A stretch of 64,000 bases of DNA. Source: Klebsiella oxytoca. Lineage in GTDB: Bacteria; Pseudomonadota; Gammaproteobacteria; Enterobacterales; Enterobacteriaceae. The number at the start of each line of letters is the position of its first letter. The first letter of the stretch is position 1. The position numbers and the translations under genes were made by a program. Under the pieces are notes generated by a model. It was not told the DNA's origin, searched no databases, and was given only the letters and a program-made list of their open reading frames with translations. Positions 24,317 through 36,021 of the stretch are shown in pieces. The stretch spans positions 2,170,001 through 2,234,000 of the forward strand of contig NZ_CP046115.1 of NCBI RefSeq assembly GCF_009707385.1, given 5' to 3'.

Positions 24317-24677
24317 CGTAACTTACTCATTATTCTTACATTGACGACTAAGCTACGGGCAGAGTAACGCCTTACCGGGGGAAACCGATGGCCTCGTGTC
24401 TGTTTCACGTCGCCAACCTCACGGTTGTCGCGCGCTTAAGAGGCGCAGAGTGTCGGTCGCCTGTATTTCAAACGGAAACACAGCGCAATTATCAGGGGAA
24501 CTGTCTGGGATGTATCACCAGAGAAGATTCCATTTATACCCATCGTTTTTCACGCTGCTGGCGTATTGGCTTAACCAGCCCATCTTAATCATTTGACCTA
24601 AATGAGCATCCGGGTAATCCCGGAGTGGATGCCTTCCTGCAGCGTGAAATCCATAGAGCCTGTACCGGTAAGGACTG
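24317..24677 (-). promoter_or_regulatory. rne 5' untranslated region (autoregulatory leader)
   Basis: About 360 bases upstream of rne contain no credible gene. In E. coli a 361-nt rne leader with conserved hairpins lets RNase E cleave its own message and control its level (the rne5 RNA family). The bases next to the start (GTAAGAATAATGAGTAAGTT) and a TCCGGG/CCCGGA hairpin with a tetraloop at 24609-24624 fit such a leader. The 5' end is estimated from the E. coli length, not seen. Confidence 0.6.
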
Positions 24678-25014
24678 CAACCCGCAGCCCGCTAACTGTC
24701 TGAAAGATCAATACGTCTTACGCCATTGCTGCGTTGATGATCGGTCAGACAAAATTGGTCATTCCGCTAATTTCTTGTTCTAACAAGTTTCAGCACGGAA
24801 AACTGCATCATTATTCCATTGCTAAGCTTGTTATAGCAAGTTGACTTTCACCTTTTATCACCCGGTTACTCACAGTTTTTTCACCTGCGTATACAGATTG
24901 TTCTAATAACAAACAAAACGCTGATGATGCATACGATGAATTCCGGATGATGATAAATATAAGCATATAAAAATGAGTGGCGCTAATGCGTCGGGCTATT
25001 TAGAATCGCGCACC
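24678..25014. other. rne/rluC divergent promoter region
   Basis: AT-rich, gene-free stretch that should hold the rne promoters (minus) and the rluC promoter and leader (plus). Local motifs include GCTAAGCTTGTTATAGC near 24825. No specific promoter was assigned with confidence. Confidence 0.4.
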
Positions 25015-25968
25015 ATGAAAACTGAGATCCCAAGCGTAAAAATGGTTGCCATTGCCGATGATGAGGCCGGGCAACGTATCGACAACTTTTTGCGTACGCA
25101 GCTGAAAGGCGTACCGAAGAGTATGATTTATCGCATCTTGCGTAAAGGCGAGGTGCGGGTGAATAAAAAGCGGGTGAAGCCTGAGTATAAGCTGGAAGCC
25201 GGCGACGAAGTTCGTATTCCTCCAGTTCGCGTATCAGAAAAAGAAGAAGAGGCGGTCTCGCCTCATTTACAAAAAGTCGCTGCGCTGGCCGATGTGATCC
25301 TTTATGAAGACGATCATATCCTGGTGCTTAATAAGCCTTCCGGTACTGCGGTACATGGCGGCAGCGGGCTGAGCTTTGGTGTGATTGAAGGCCTGCGTGC
25401 GCTGCGCCCGGAAGCGCGCTTCCTTGAACTGGTTCATCGTCTCGATCGCGATACGTCAGGGGTTTTGCTGGTCGCCAAAAAACGGTCTGCGCTGCGTTCA
25501 CTACACGAGCAGCTGCGCGACAAAGGGATGCAAAAGGATTACCTGGCGCTGGTGCGCGGGCAGTGGCAGTCCCATACTAAAGTGGTGCAGGCTCCTTTAC
25601 TGAAAAATATTCTGCAAAGCGGTGAACGCATTGTGCGGGTTAACCAGGAAGGCAAGCCTTCTGAGACGCGCTTTAAAGTTGAAGAGCGTTATGCCCTGGC
25701 GACACTTGTGCGGTGCAGTCCGGTCACCGGCCGTACGCATCAGATTCGCGTGCATACCCAATATGCCGGCCATCCTATTGCTTTTGACGATCGCTACGGC
25801 GACCGCGAATTTGATAAGCAGCTGGCAGGCACCGGCCTGAACCGCCTGTTCCTGCATGCTGCGGCGCTGAAGTTTACGCATCCGGGTACCGGGGAGGTTA
25901 TGCGCGTTGAAGCGCCTTTAGATAATCAGCTTAAGCGTTGCCTGCAGGTGCTGCGTAACGCCAGATAG
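25015..25968 (+). CDS. rluC: 23S rRNA pseudouridine(955/2504/2580) synthase RluC
   Basis: RluA-family pseudouridine synthase that modifies three uridines of 23S rRNA. It is 317 residues long. The N-terminal S4 RNA-binding domain (QRIDNFLRTQLKGVPKSMIYRILRKGEVRVNKKR) is followed by the catalytic domain with HRLDRDTSG, whose first Asp is the nucleophile, and RTHQIRVHTQYAGHPI. The ATG at 25015 (MKTEIPSVKM) matches the E. coli start; an in-frame ATG at 24973 would add 14 residues and cannot be excluded. Divergent from rne. Confidence 0.96.
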   Translation: MKTEIPSVKMVAIADDEAGQRIDNFLRTQLKGVPKSMIYRILRKGEVRVNKKRVKPEYKLEAGDEVRIPPVRVSEKEEEAVSPHLQKVAALADVILYEDDHILVLNKPSGTAVHGGSGLSFGVIEGLRALRPEARFLELVHRLDRDTSGVLLVAKKRSALRSLHEQLRDKGMQKDYLALVRGQWQSHTKVVQAPLLKNILQSGERIVRVNQEGKPSETRFKVEERYALATLVRCSPVTGRTHQIRVHTQYAGHPIAFDDRYGDREFDKQLAGTGLNRLFLHAAALKFTHPGTGEVMRVEAPLDNQLKRCLQVLRNAR

Positions 25969-26010
25969 GGCTTGAGCCACCTGAAGACCTCATCCTGCTG
26001 TTGTTATATA

Positions 26011-26046
26011 AAAGACGTGGCCTGGTTCAGGCCGCGTCTTTTTTTC
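26011..26046 (+). terminator. rho-independent terminator of rluC
   Basis: A 14-bp stem (AAAGACGTGGCCTG with its complement, one T-G pair), a three-base loop and a T-run. Confidence 0.92.
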
Positions 26047-26195
26047 GCTCATCCATACTACTATCAAGCGTCGAGCCCTGGGTCTTGAAGCTAAGACAAA
26101 CTCCCTGAGCATGTTTCGCGCTAACTGACGGCTTTAAGCGAGAGGTTATAGCACCGGGAAGGGTAATAAATCTCCGACACCATTGTGCTTTATCT

Positions 26196-26780
26196 TTATG
26201 TGAGCAGGGGATTAAATTCTTCCCGGCGCAGCATTTGACACAAGGCGATGAGCGGTAAACCGATCAGGGCGTTAGGATCGCGCCCCTCGAGGCGCTCGAA
26301 AAGGGTGATGCCTAATCCTTCACTTTTGAAGCTTCCGGCGCACTGTAGCGGGTTCTCTTTACGGATATAGCTGTCGATTTCCTGATCGGTTAAGCGACGG
26401 AAATGAACGTCAAAAGGTTCGCATTCAGTTTGCAGATGGCCGTTAGCGGAATTATACAACGCCAGGCCGGTGTAGAACGTGACGATGGTACCGCTGGCCC
26501 TCCTTAACTGCCTGTGGGCGTTTTCTTCCGTGTGCGGCTTTCCGGTAATTTCACCGTCCAGGACACAAACCTGATCGGAACCTATAATGAGATGCTGTGG
26601 GTAGCGGGCAGCAAGGGCCTGCGCCTTTGCCTGAGCCAGGCGCATTACCAGCTGGCGCGCTGATTCTCCGGGCTGCGGGGTTTCGTCAACGTCCGGCGCA
26701 GCGCATTCAAAAGGTACCGACAGCTTCTCCAGCAGCATTCGCCGCCACGGCGAGGTTGAGGCGAGGATCAGTTCAGACAT
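26196..26780 (-). CDS. yceF: m7GTP pyrophosphatase (Maf-like) YceF
   Basis: Maf/HAM1-superfamily nucleotide pyrophosphatase that hydrolyses 7-methyl-GTP to the monophosphate, a house-cleaning activity. It is 194 residues, the same as E. coli. The N-terminal [15 protein letters not shown] is the Maf substrate-binding motif, and [15 protein letters not shown] carries the catalytic Asp. It is divergent from yceD; the RBS is weak. Confidence 0.94.
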   Translation of the reverse strand: MSELILASTSPWRRMLLEKLSVPFECAAPDVDETPQPGESARQLVMRLAQAKAQALAARYPQHLIIGSDQVCVLDGEITGKPHTEENAHRQLRRASGTIVTFYTGLALYNSANGHLQTECEPFDVHFRRLTDQEIDSYIRKENPLQCAGSFKSEGLGITLFERLEGRDPNALIGLPLIALCQMLRREEFNPLLT

Positions 26781-26884
26781 ATTTTTTCATCCACATATAG
26801 CGCTTCGCAGAGCATCATTTTAAACTATGCGCCGCAATGTGTGCGAATAAATGGCAAAAGGCAACCTGAGGCTGCCTTTTTCTT
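26720..26884 (+). ncRNA. sraB: candidate SraB small RNA (3' end at intergenic terminator)
   Basis: A plus-strand intrinsic terminator sits between the divergent genes yceF and yceD, where no annotated transcript would need one. In E. coli the stationary-phase small RNA SraB (Pke20, roughly 170 nt) maps between yceF and yceD. A transcript of that size ending at 26884 would start within the yceF coding region on the opposite strand. Only the 3' end is supported by sequence; the 5' coordinate is a length-based guess and no promoter was found. Confidence 0.3.
26856..26882 (+). terminator. terminator-like hairpin between yceF and yceD
   Basis: AAAAGGCAACC/GGCTGCCTTTT forms an 11-position stem with one mismatch and a TGA loop, ending in TTTTT before the yceD -35. 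It also has TTTT when read on the minus strand. See the SraB entry for its possible owner. Confidence 0.6.
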
Positions 26885-26912
26885 TGACTCTATGACGTTA
26901 CAAAGTTAATAT
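26884..26912 (+). promoter_or_regulatory. sigma-70 promoter of yceD-rpmF operon
   Basis: TTGACT (26884-26889), 17-bp spacer, TAATAT (26907-26912): a near-ideal promoter. The -10 ends only nine bases before the yceD ATG, so the start point predicted from spacing leaves a leader of just a few nucleotides. Confidence 0.75.
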
Positions 26913-26921
26913 GCGCGCCCT

Positions 26922-27443
26922 ATGCAAAAGGTAAAATTACCCCTGACTCTCGATCCGGTTCGCACGGCTCAAAAGCGCTTAGATTACCAAGGTATCTATA
27001 CCCGTGATCAGGCTGTGCGTGTCGCTGATTCTGTTGTCAGCGTGGACAGCGATGTGGAATGCAGCATGTCGTTCGCTATTGATAACCAGCGCCTTGCCGT
27101 TTTAACCGGCGATGCGACGGTGTCAGTAACCCTCGAATGTCAGCGTTGCGGGAAACCGTTCCCCCATCACGTCCACACAACGTATTGTTTTAGCCCAGTC
27201 AGAAATGACGAACAGGCCGAAGCACTGCCGGAAGCGTATGAGCCGATTGAGGTTAACGACTTCGGTGAAATCGATCTGCTGGCGCTGGTTGAAGATGAAA
27301 TCATCCTCTCCTTGCCCGTAGTTCCGGTGCATGATTCTGAACACTGTGAAGTGTCCGACGCGGACATGGTCTTTGGCGAACTGCCTGAAGAGGCACAAAA
27401 ACCAAATCCATTTGCCGTATTAGCCAGCTTAAAGCATAAGTAA
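26922..27443 (+). CDS. yceD: YceD, DUF177 protein (23S rRNA accumulation protein)
   Basis: Protein of 173 residues, formerly called g30K. DUF177/YceD homologues are conserved next to rpmF in most bacteria and are implicated in 23S rRNA accumulation; the mechanism is not settled. [13 protein letters not shown] segment and an acidic C-terminal half ([20 protein letters not shown]) are typical. The start [17 protein letters not shown] equals that of E. coli and has no clear Shine-Dalgarno, in line with a very short leader. rpmF follows after 16 bases. Confidence 0.93.
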   Translation: MQKVKLPLTLDPVRTAQKRLDYQGIYTRDQAVRVADSVVSVDSDVECSMSFAIDNQRLAVLTGDATVSVTLECQRCGKPFPHHVHTTYCFSPVRNDEQAEALPEAYEPIEVNDFGEIDLLALVEDEIILSLPVVPVHDSEHCEVSDADMVFGELPEEAQKPNPFAVLASLKHK

Positions 27444-27447
27444 TTGA

Positions 27448-27633
<186 letters not shown>

Positions 27634-27835
27634 TCACGCATTACTCCATGGATTTCGCGTTGTAACAAGGCGCAAGCGAGCGAATCGCCAGGAGCACGGG
27701 CAACTATGCACCTGGTGTGAACGAGCGCGGTTAACGCGCCTGCAGCGCGAAAGACAAAGAGTAAAAGCGTGGTAAAGCTTAGTGAGGATTTCCCCAGGCA
27801 ACTGGGGAATAGCCGAACCGGGCAGCGACGATACC
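27634..27835 (+). other. rpmF-plsX spacer with hairpins
   Basis: About 200 bases without a gene. Two stems are evident: GCGCG/CGCGC around TTAA near 27730-27745, and TCCCCAG/CTGGGGA around a GCAA (GNRA-type) loop at 27791-27808. The second lies 27 bases upstream of the plsX TTG start. Neither has a T-run, so transcription probably continues. Their role is not known. Confidence 0.5.
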
Positions 27836-28933
27836 TTGACACGTCTAACCCTGGCGTTAGATGTCATGGGCGGGGATTTTGGCCCTTCCGTGACAGTGCC
27901 TGCAGCATTGCAGGCACTGAACTCTAATTCACATCTCACACTTCTTTTAGTCGGCGATCCCGACGCTATCGCGCCATTACTTGCCAAAGCTGATTTTGAA
28001 CAACGTTCACGTCTGCAGGTTATCCCTGCGCAGTCAGTTATTGCCAGTGATGCCCGGCCCGCGCAGGCGATTCGCGCCAGCCGCGGTAGCTCAATGCGCA
28101 TTGCGCTGGAGTTAGTAAAAGAAGGGCGAGCGCAGGCCTGCGTCAGCGCAGGTAATACCGGAGCGCTGATGGGGTTGGCTAAGCTGTTGCTTAAACCCAT
28201 AGAGGGGATAGAACGTCCTGCGCTGGTTACCATGCTGCCGCATCAGTTGAAGGGCAAGACGGTGGTGCTGGATTTAGGCGCTAACGTGGATTGCGATAGC
28301 ACTATGCTGGTGCAGTTTGCCGTTATGGGGGCGGTTCTTGCTGAAGAAGTTATCGGCATTAAGGATCCTCGCGTAGCGCTGCTGAATATCGGTGAAGAAG
28401 AGATGAAAGGTCTCAGCAGCATTCGCGACGCGGCGGCGGTTTTGAAAACCTTGCCAACCCTCAACTATATTGGGTATCTGGAAGCCAACGAATTGTTGAC
28501 GGGCAAAACGGATGTTTTGGTTTGTGATGGATTTACAGGCAACGTCACGTTAAAAACCATGGAAGGCGTTGTCAGAATGTTCCTTTCGCTGTTGAAATCA
28601 CAGGGAGAGGGGAAAAAAAGGTCGTGGTGGCTGCTTTTATTAAAGCGTTGGTTACAAAAAAGCCTGTCGAGGCGATTCAGTCACCTCAACCCCGACCAGT
28701 ATAATGGTGCCTGTCTGTTAGGATTACGCGGTTCCGTGATTAAAAGTCATGGGGCTGCCAATCAGCGCGCTTTTTGCGTCGCAATAGAGCAGGCAGTGCA
28801 GGCTGTGCAGCGGCAGGTTCCTCAGCGGATTGCCGCTCGCCTGGAATCTTTATACCCTGCAGGTTTCGAATTGCCCGAGGGCGGCAGAAGCGGAAATTCC
28901 AGGTCTCAAACCCGGATGTCCGAAAACGACTGA
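27836..28933 (+). CDS. plsX: phosphate acyltransferase PlsX
   Basis: Makes acyl-phosphate from acyl-ACP and phosphate for glycerolipid synthesis (PlsX/PlsY route). It starts at TTG ([18 protein letters not shown]), the same unusual codon as the E. coli gene; an upstream in-frame GTG at 27782 is less likely. The body matches E. coli closely ([36 protein letters not shown]). It is 365 residues long, about nine more at the C-terminus than the E. coli protein, ending [10 protein letters not shown] after the conserved AGFELPEGG. Confidence 0.95.
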   Translation: MTRLTLALDVMGGDFGPSVTVPAALQALNSNSHLTLLLVGDPDAIAPLLAKADFEQRSRLQVIPAQSVIASDARPAQAIRASRGSSMRIALELVKEGRAQACVSAGNTGALMGLAKLLLKPIEGIERPALVTMLPHQLKGKTVVLDLGANVDCDSTMLVQFAVMGAVLAEEVIGIKDPRVALLNIGEEEMKGLSSIRDAAAVLKTLPTLNYIGYLEANELLTGKTDVLVCDGFTGNVTLKTMEGVVRMFLSLLKSQGEGKKRSWWLLLLKRWLQKSLSRRFSHLNPDQYNGACLLGLRGSVIKSHGAANQRAFCVAIEQAVQAVQRQVPQRIAARLESLYPAGFELPEGGRSGNSRSQTRMSEND

Positions 28934-28986
28934 CGCCTTGCAGTTTGAGTTAACCAGGTATATTACCCAAGAGTGACTGAGCGTAC

Positions 28987-29940
28987 ATGTATACGAAGAT
29001 TATTGGTACCGGCAGCTATCTGCCTGAGCACGTGCGTACGAACGCTGAACTGGAAAATATGGTTGATACCTCTGATGAGTGGATTGTCACTCGTACCGGT
29101 ATCCGCGAGCGTCGTATTGCCGCACCGAATGAAACAGTTGCTACGATGGGCCTCGAAGCCGCTAAGAATGCGCTTGATATGGCAGGCGTAAAGCCGGAGC
29201 AAATTGGTCTGATTATTGTTGCGACCACCTCCGGCACTCATGCGTTTCCAAGCTCGGCTTGCCAGATCCAATCTATGCTGGGGATTAAAGGTTGCCCGGC
29301 GTTTGATGTCGCTGCGGCGTGTGCGGGGTTCACCTATGCGCTTAGCGTTGCCGATCAATATGTGAAAAATGGCGCTGTTGATTACGCGCTGGTTATCGGT
29401 GCGGACGTGCTGGCGCGTACCTGCGATCCAGCCGATCGCGGAACCATTATTATTTTTGGCGATGGCGCTGGCGCCGTCGTGCTGGGGGCATCTGAGGAGC
29501 CGGGTATCATCTCTACCCACCTGCATGCGGATGGTAGCTACGGCGAACTGCTGACGCTGCCGAACGCCGATCGCGTTGATCCAGAAAACCCTATCTATCT
29601 GACGATGGCCGGTAACGAAGTCTTTAAAGTCGCGGTGACGGAGCTGGCGCACATCGTTGATGAAACCTTAGCCGCTAATAATCTTGAGCGTTCTGCTCTG
29701 GACTGGCTGGTGCCGCATCAGGCCAACCTGCGTATTATTAGCGCCACCGCGAAGAAGCTGGGAATGTCGATGGACAACGTTGTCGTTACCCTCGACAGAC
29801 ACGGTAATACTTCCGCAGCTTCTGTTCCTTGCGCGCTGGATGAGGCCGTTCGCGATGGCCGTATTCAACGTGGTCAGCTCATTCTGCTGGAAGCCTTCGG
29901 TGGCGGTTTCACCTGGGGTTCCGCGCTGGTTCGTTTTTAG
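28987..29940 (+). CDS. fabH: beta-ketoacyl-ACP synthase III
   Basis: Starts fatty acid synthesis by condensing acetyl-CoA with malonyl-ACP. It is 317 residues, as in E. coli. Catalytic Cys112 is in [10 protein letters not shown], the His is in VPHQANLRI, and the Asn is in [23 protein letters not shown] pair with 15-bp spacing (28938-28964) may give an extra promoter. It is followed after 15 bases by fabD. Confidence 0.97.
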   Translation: MYTKIIGTGSYLPEHVRTNAELENMVDTSDEWIVTRTGIRERRIAAPNETVATMGLEAAKNALDMAGVKPEQIGLIIVATTSGTHAFPSSACQIQSMLGIKGCPAFDVAAACAGFTYALSVADQYVKNGAVDYALVIGADVLARTCDPADRGTIIIFGDGAGAVVLGASEEPGIISTHLHADGSYGELLTLPNADRVDPENPIYLTMAGNEVFKVAVTELAHIVDETLAANNLERSALDWLVPHQANLRIISATAKKLGMSMDNVVVTLDRHGNTSAASVPCALDEAVRDGRIQRGQLILLEAFGGGFTWGSALVRF

Positions 29941-29955
29941 GATAAGGATTTAAAC

Positions 29956-30885
29956 ATGACGCAATTTGCTTTTGTGTTCCCGGGACAGGGCTCTCAGAGT
30001 GTCGGGATGCTGTCAGACATGGCGGCTGCTTACCCGGTAATTGAAGAGACATTCCGTGAAGCCTCTGCGGCGTTGGGTTACGATCTGTGGGCGCTTGCAC
30101 AGCAGGGCCCGGCGGAAGAACTGAACAAAACCTGGCAGACTCAGCCTGCGCTGCTGACCGCTTCAGTCGCACTGTATCGCGTCTGGCAGCAGCAGGGTGG
30201 CAAAGCTCCCGTTCTGCTCGCGGGCCATAGCCTTGGCGAGTACTCTGCGCTGGTATGCGCAGGCGTCATCGATTTTGCCGACGCCGTACGCCTGGTTGAA
30301 ATGCGCGGTAAGTTTATGCAGGAAGCGGTGCCGGAAGGTACTGGCGCGATGTCAGCGATTATTGGCCTTGACGACGCGGCGATTGCTAAAGCCTGCGAAG
30401 AGTCTGCAGAAGGTCAGGTCGTTTCTCCGGTCAACTTTAACTCACCGGGACAGGTGGTTATCGCTGGCAATAAAGAGGCCGTAGAGCGTGCAGGTGCCGC
30501 CTGTAAAGCCGCGGGCGCTAAACGTGCTCTGCCGCTGCCGGTCAGCGTACCGTCCCACTGCGCGCTGATGAAGCCTGCGGCGGAGAAGCTGGCCGTAGAG
30601 TTGCAAAAAATCACCTTTAACGCGCCGACGATTCCGGTTGTGAATAACGTCGACGTGAAAAGCGAAACTGCGCCTGATGCTATTCGTGATGCCCTGATCC
30701 GCCAGCTGTATAGCCCGGTTCAGTGGACCAGAACCGTTGAGTTTATGGCATCCCAGGGCGTGGAGCACCTGTATGAAGTGGGTCCGGGTAAAGTCCTCAC
30801 CGGTCTGACTAAACGTATTGTTGACACCCTGACGGCTTCCGCGCTCAACGAGCCGGCGGCTCTGTCTGCGGCGCTTGAGCAATAA
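29956..30885 (+). CDS. fabD: malonyl-CoA:ACP transacylase
   Basis: Transfers malonyl from CoA to ACP. It is 309 residues. The nucleophile Ser92 is in GHSLGEYSAL, the N-terminal FPGQGSQSVGM is the family signature, and the catalytic His is in VPSHCALMKP. It lies between fabH and fabG with short gaps, in one operon. Confidence 0.97.
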   Translation: MTQFAFVFPGQGSQSVGMLSDMAAAYPVIEETFREASAALGYDLWALAQQGPAEELNKTWQTQPALLTASVALYRVWQQQGGKAPVLLAGHSLGEYSALVCAGVIDFADAVRLVEMRGKFMQEAVPEGTGAMSAIIGLDDAAIAKACEESAEGQVVSPVNFNSPGQVVIAGNKEAVERAGAACKAAGAKRALPLPVSVPSHCALMKPAAEKLAVELQKITFNAPTIPVVNNVDVKSETAPDAIRDALIRQLYSPVQWTRTVEFMASQGVEHLYEVGPGKVLTGLTKRIVDTLTASALNEPAALSAALEQ

Positions 30886-30897
30886 AAGAGGAAAACC

Positions 30898-31632
30898 ATG
30901 AGTTTTGAAGGAAAAATCGCGCTGGTTACCGGTGCAAGTCGCGGGATTGGCCGCGCAATCGCTGAAACGCTCGTTGCCCGTGGCGCGAAAGTTATCGGTA
31001 CTGCGACCAGCGAAAGCGGCGCGCAGGCGATTAGCGATTATCTGGGTGCTAATGGTAAAGGTCTGCTGCTGAATGTGACCGATCCTGCATCTATCGAATC
31101 TGTTCTGGGAAATATTCGCGCAGAATTTGGCGAAGTTGATATCCTGGTAAATAATGCCGGGATTACTCGTGATAACCTGTTAATGCGTATGAAAGATGAT
31201 GAGTGGAACGATATTATCGAAACCAACCTGTCATCTGTTTTCCGCCTGTCAAAAGCGGTAATGCGCGCTATGATGAAAAAGCGTCATGGACGTATTATCA
31301 CTATCGGTTCTGTGGTTGGTACCATGGGAAATGCGGGTCAGGCCAACTACGCTGCGGCGAAAGCGGGTCTGATTGGCTTCAGTAAATCACTGGCTCGCGA
31401 AGTTGCGTCCCGCGGTATTACTGTAAACGTTGTTGCTCCGGGCTTTATTGAAACGGACATGACGCGTGCGCTGACCGATGAGCAGCGTGCGGGTACGCTG
31501 GCGGCAGTTCCTGCGGGGCGCCTCGGCTCTCCAAATGAAATCGCCAGTGCGGTAGCATTTTTAGCCTCTGACGAAGCGAGTTACATCACCGGTGAAACTC
31601 TGCACGTCAACGGCGGAATGTACATGGTCTGA
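30898..31632 (+). CDS. fabG: 3-oxoacyl-ACP reductase FabG
   Basis: NADPH-dependent short-chain dehydrogenase that reduces beta-ketoacyl-ACP. It is 244 residues. The cofactor motif TGASRGIGRAI is at the N-terminus, NNAG around residue 86, and the catalytic Ser-Tyr-Lys in GSVVGTMGNAGQANYAAAKAG. AGAGGAAAACC precedes the ATG. It ends the fabHDG run; acpP has its own promoter. Confidence 0.98.
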   Translation: MSFEGKIALVTGASRGIGRAIAETLVARGAKVIGTATSESGAQAISDYLGANGKGLLLNVTDPASIESVLGNIRAEFGEVDILVNNAGITRDNLLMRMKDDEWNDIIETNLSSVFRLSKAVMRAMMKKRHGRIITIGSVVGTMGNAGQANYAAAKAGLIGFSKSLAREVASRGITVNVVAPGFIETDMTRALTDEQRAGTLAAVPAGRLGSPNEIASAVAFLASDEASYITGETLHVNGGMYMV

Positions 31633-31769
31633 CCGAGATTTGCGCAAAACGCTCAGGAACCGCGCAGTCCGTGCGGTTCACTGTAATGTTTTGTACAAAA
31701 TGATTTGCGTTATTAGGGCAAACAGCCGCAAAATAGCGTAAAATCGTGGTAAGACCTGCCGGGATTTAG

Positions 31770-31797
31770 TTGCAAATTTTTCAACATTTTATACACT
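31770..31797 (+). promoter_or_regulatory. promoter of acpP
   Basis: TTGCAA (31770-31775) and TACACT (31792-31797) are spaced by 16 bp, with an AT-rich spacer, 45 bp upstream of acpP. A strong acpP promoter in this intergenic region is known in E. coli. A small TCGC-GAAA-GCGA hairpin follows in the leader. Confidence 0.6.
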
Positions 31798-31842
31798 ACG
31801 AAAACCATCGCGAAAGCGAGTTTTGATAGGAAATTTAAGAGT

Positions 31843-33410
<1,568 letters not shown>

Positions 33411-33460
33411 TGTGCTCCTGACGTCGCGTCTTTGATGCCGTCGATGCTCATTGCAAAATT

Positions 33461-33483
33461 GGCCCGCTTGTCGGGCCTTTTTT
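33461..33483 (+). terminator. rho-independent terminator of fabF
   Basis: GGCCCG/CGGGCC stem with a five-base loop, then TTTTTT. Confidence 0.88.
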
Positions 33484-33555
33484 ATTTCGGCTTTCTCCGC
33501 TTGTTCAACGCATCACCTCCTGCGAAACTGACCGGCCAGCGATAAGGAGTCTTTT

Positions 33556-34365
33556 ATGTTTTTAATCAATGGCGCTGAATGTGAAACGCTTTCGGTGAAC
33601 GATCGCGGGGTACAGTTCGGTGATGGCTGTTTTACAACCGCGAGAATTGTTGCGGGCCAGGTTCAGTTTCTTCCTGCCCATTTGACTCGTCTGCAGACAA
33701 CCTGCGAAAAGCTCCTTATTCCTTATAGCGACTGGACGCTATTAGCGCAGGAAATGGAGCATCTGGCGCAGCCGCACAAGGACGGCGTACTAAAGGTGAT
33801 GATTACCCGTGGGGCGGGCGGTCGCGGATATAGCGCTGCGGGCTGCGTGAATCCCACCCGAATACTCAGCGTGTCGCCATATCCTGCTCACTATATTCGC
33901 TGGCGCGAAGAGGGGATCTCTGTGTCGCTGAGCCCCGTTCCGCTGGGACGTAACCCTTTTCTTGCCGGACTTAAACACCTTAATCGTCTGGAGCAGGTGC
34001 TGATTCGTTCTCATCTTGAGCAGACGGACGCCGATGAGGCGCTGGTCCTTGACAGTGAAGGGTGGCTTACGGAATGCTGTGCCGCGAATTTATTCTGGCG
34101 TAAAGGATTTGAAGTGTTTACCCCACGCCTCGATCGAGCGGGAGTGAACGGTATTATGCGCCAGCACATCCTTGCCAGGCTGGCACCATCGCCGTTTCGC
34201 GTTGTCGAAGTTACCATGCTCCCCGATGCGTTACGCGAAGCTGATGAGGTACTAATTTGTAACGCATTGATGCCGCTGGTACCGGTTCGTTGTTGGGACG
34301 ATAAATATTGGTCCGCACGCGAGCTTTACCATTTTTTAGCCCCTTTGTGTGAGCTGTCTGATTAG
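33556..34365 (+). CDS. pabC: aminodeoxychorismate lyase
   Basis: PLP enzyme that converts 4-amino-4-deoxychorismate to p-aminobenzoate and pyruvate for folate synthesis. It is 269 residues, of the class IV aminotransferase fold. The PLP lysine is Lys140 in [10 protein letters not shown], and the family N-terminus [11 protein letters not shown] is present. AAGGAG precedes the ATG. mltG begins two bases after the stop. Confidence 0.96.
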   Translation: MFLINGAECETLSVNDRGVQFGDGCFTTARIVAGQVQFLPAHLTRLQTTCEKLLIPYSDWTLLAQEMEHLAQPHKDGVLKVMITRGAGGRGYSAAGCVNPTRILSVSPYPAHYIRWREEGISVSLSPVPLGRNPFLAGLKHLNRLEQVLIRSHLEQTDADEALVLDSEGWLTECCAANLFWRKGFEVFTPRLDRAGVNGIMRQHILARLAPSPFRVVEVTMLPDALREADEVLICNALMPLVPVRCWDDKYWSARELYHFLAPLCELSD

Positions 34366-34367
34366 TC

Positions 34368-35390
34368 ATGAAGAAAATGTTACGTTTCATCCTGCTATTG
34401 GTGGTGGTACTGGGTATCGCCGCAGGCATCGGTATGTGGAAGGTTCGTCAGCTGGCGGACAGTAAGTTACTGATTAAAGAAGAGACTATCTTTACTCTTG
34501 AAACCGGGACAGGGCGCATGGCCCTTGGGCAACAGCTGTATGCCGATAAAGTGATTAATCGGCCGCGGGTTTTCCAGTGGCTACTGCGTATCGAGCCTGA
34601 GCTATCCCATTTTAAAGCGGGAACCTATCGTTTCTCTCCGCAAATGACGGTTCGTCAGATGCTGCAGCTGCTTGCCAGCGGCAAAGAAGCGCAGTTTCCG
34701 CTGCGCTTCGTGGAAGGGATGCGGGTAAGCGACTACCTTCGCCAGCTACGCGATGCGCCTTACGTCAGGCATACTCTGGCGGATGATAGCTATGAAACCG
34801 TCGCAAAGGTTCTCGATCTGGAGCATCCCGATTGGGTCGAGGGCTGGTTCTGGCCCGATACCTGGATGTATACCGCCAACACCAGTGATGTCGCGATTCT
34901 TAAACGGGCGCATCAGAAAATGGTCGCTGCGGTCGATAAAGCCTGGGAAGGGCGGATGGAAAACCTGCCGTATAAGGATAAGAATCAGCTGTTAACAATG
35001 GCCTCGATTATTGAAAAAGAGACGGCGGTACCGGAGGAGCGCGATCGCGTAGCGTCAGTTTTTATTAACCGTTTACGTATCGGCATGCGGCTGCAAACCG
35101 ATCCGACCGTGATTTACGGCATGGGTGAGAGTTATAATGGTAAGTTAACGCGAAAAGATCTGGAAACCCCAACCGCTTACAATACCTATGTCATTAATGG
35201 CATGCCGCCTGGGCCTATCGCCGCACCGGGGGAGGCTTCGCTGAACGCTGCCGCGCATCCGGCGAAGACGCCGTATCTTTATTTTGTCGCGGACGGAAAG
35301 GGCGGCCATACCTTTAACACCAACCTGACCAGCCACAACCGCTCGGTCCAGGACTATTTGAAAGTACTTAAGGAAAAAAATGCGCAGTAA
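34368..35390 (+). CDS. mltG: endolytic murein transglycosylase MltG
   Basis: Inner-membrane lytic transglycosylase that cleaves nascent glycan strands and probably sets their length; formerly YceG. It is 340 residues. It has one N-terminal membrane helix (about residues 4-24), a LysM-like subdomain, then the YceG-like catalytic domain with the catalytic Glu in [15 protein letters not shown] and the conserved [11 protein letters not shown] and [11 protein letters not shown] motifs. It is coupled to pabC (2-nt gap) and overlaps tmk by 11 bp. Confidence 0.96.
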   Translation: MKKMLRFILLLVVVLGIAAGIGMWKVRQLADSKLLIKEETIFTLETGTGRMALGQQLYADKVINRPRVFQWLLRIEPELSHFKAGTYRFSPQMTVRQMLQLLASGKEAQFPLRFVEGMRVSDYLRQLRDAPYVRHTLADDSYETVAKVLDLEHPDWVEGWFWPDTWMYTANTSDVAILKRAHQKMVAAVDKAWEGRMENLPYKDKNQLLTMASIIEKETAVPEERDRVASVFINRLRIGMRLQTDPTVIYGMGESYNGKLTRKDLETPTAYNTYVINGMPPGPIAAPGEASLNAAAHPAKTPYLYFVADGKGGHTFNTNLTSHNRSVQDYLKVLKEKNAQ

Positions 35391-36021
35391 TTATATCGTC
35401 ATCGAAGGCCTGGAGGGCGCAGGTAAAACCACCGCACGTAATCTTGTGGTAGAGACGCTAAAACAGCTGGGCATTAACGATATGGTGTTTACCCGCGAAC
35501 CGGGCGGCACCATTCTGGCCGAGAAGCTGCGCAGCCTGGTGCTGGATATTCAGTCTACCGGCGATGAAGTTATCAATGACAAAGCAGAAGTTCTGATGTT
35601 TTACGCGGCGCGCGTGCAGCTGGTTGAGACGGTGATTAAACCGGCCCTGGCGCGTGGCCAATGGGTCATCGGCGATCGTCACGATCTTTCAACTCAGGCC
35701 TATCAGGGCGGCGGACGGGGTATCGATCAGTCCATGCTGGCAACTCTGCGTGATGCGGTGCTCGGCGATTTCCGTCCCGACCTGACGCTTTATCTTGATG
35801 TGACTCCCGAGGTGGGCCTTAAGCGCGCCCGCGCCCGCGGCGAGCTTGACCGCATCGAGCAGGAATCATTCGATTTCTTTAATCGTACCCGCGCCCGTTA
35901 CCTTGAACTGGCGGCGCAGGATGCCACTATTCGCACCGTTGACGCCACGCAGCCGCTGGAGGCCGTGGAGCGTGACATTCGTGCGGTAGTCAACCAGTGG
36001 GTCGCGGAGCAGCAGGCATGA
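35380..36021 (+). CDS. tmk: thymidylate kinase
   Basis: Phosphorylates dTMP to dTDP. It is 213 residues. The P-loop GLEGAGKT is at residues 10-17, the DR[HY] motif appears as [17 protein letters not shown], and the lid region contains [12 protein letters not shown]. The start lies inside the end of mltG, and the stop shares ATGA with holB. Confidence 0.97.
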   Translation: MRSNYIVIEGLEGAGKTTARNLVVETLKQLGINDMVFTREPGGTILAEKLRSLVLDIQSTGDEVINDKAEVLMFYAARVQLVETVIKPALARGQWVIGDRHDLSTQAYQGGGRGIDQSMLATLRDAVLGDFRPDLTLYLDVTPEVGLKRARARGELDRIEQESFDFFNRTRARYLELAAQDATIRTVDATQPLEAVERDIRAVVNQWVAEQQA

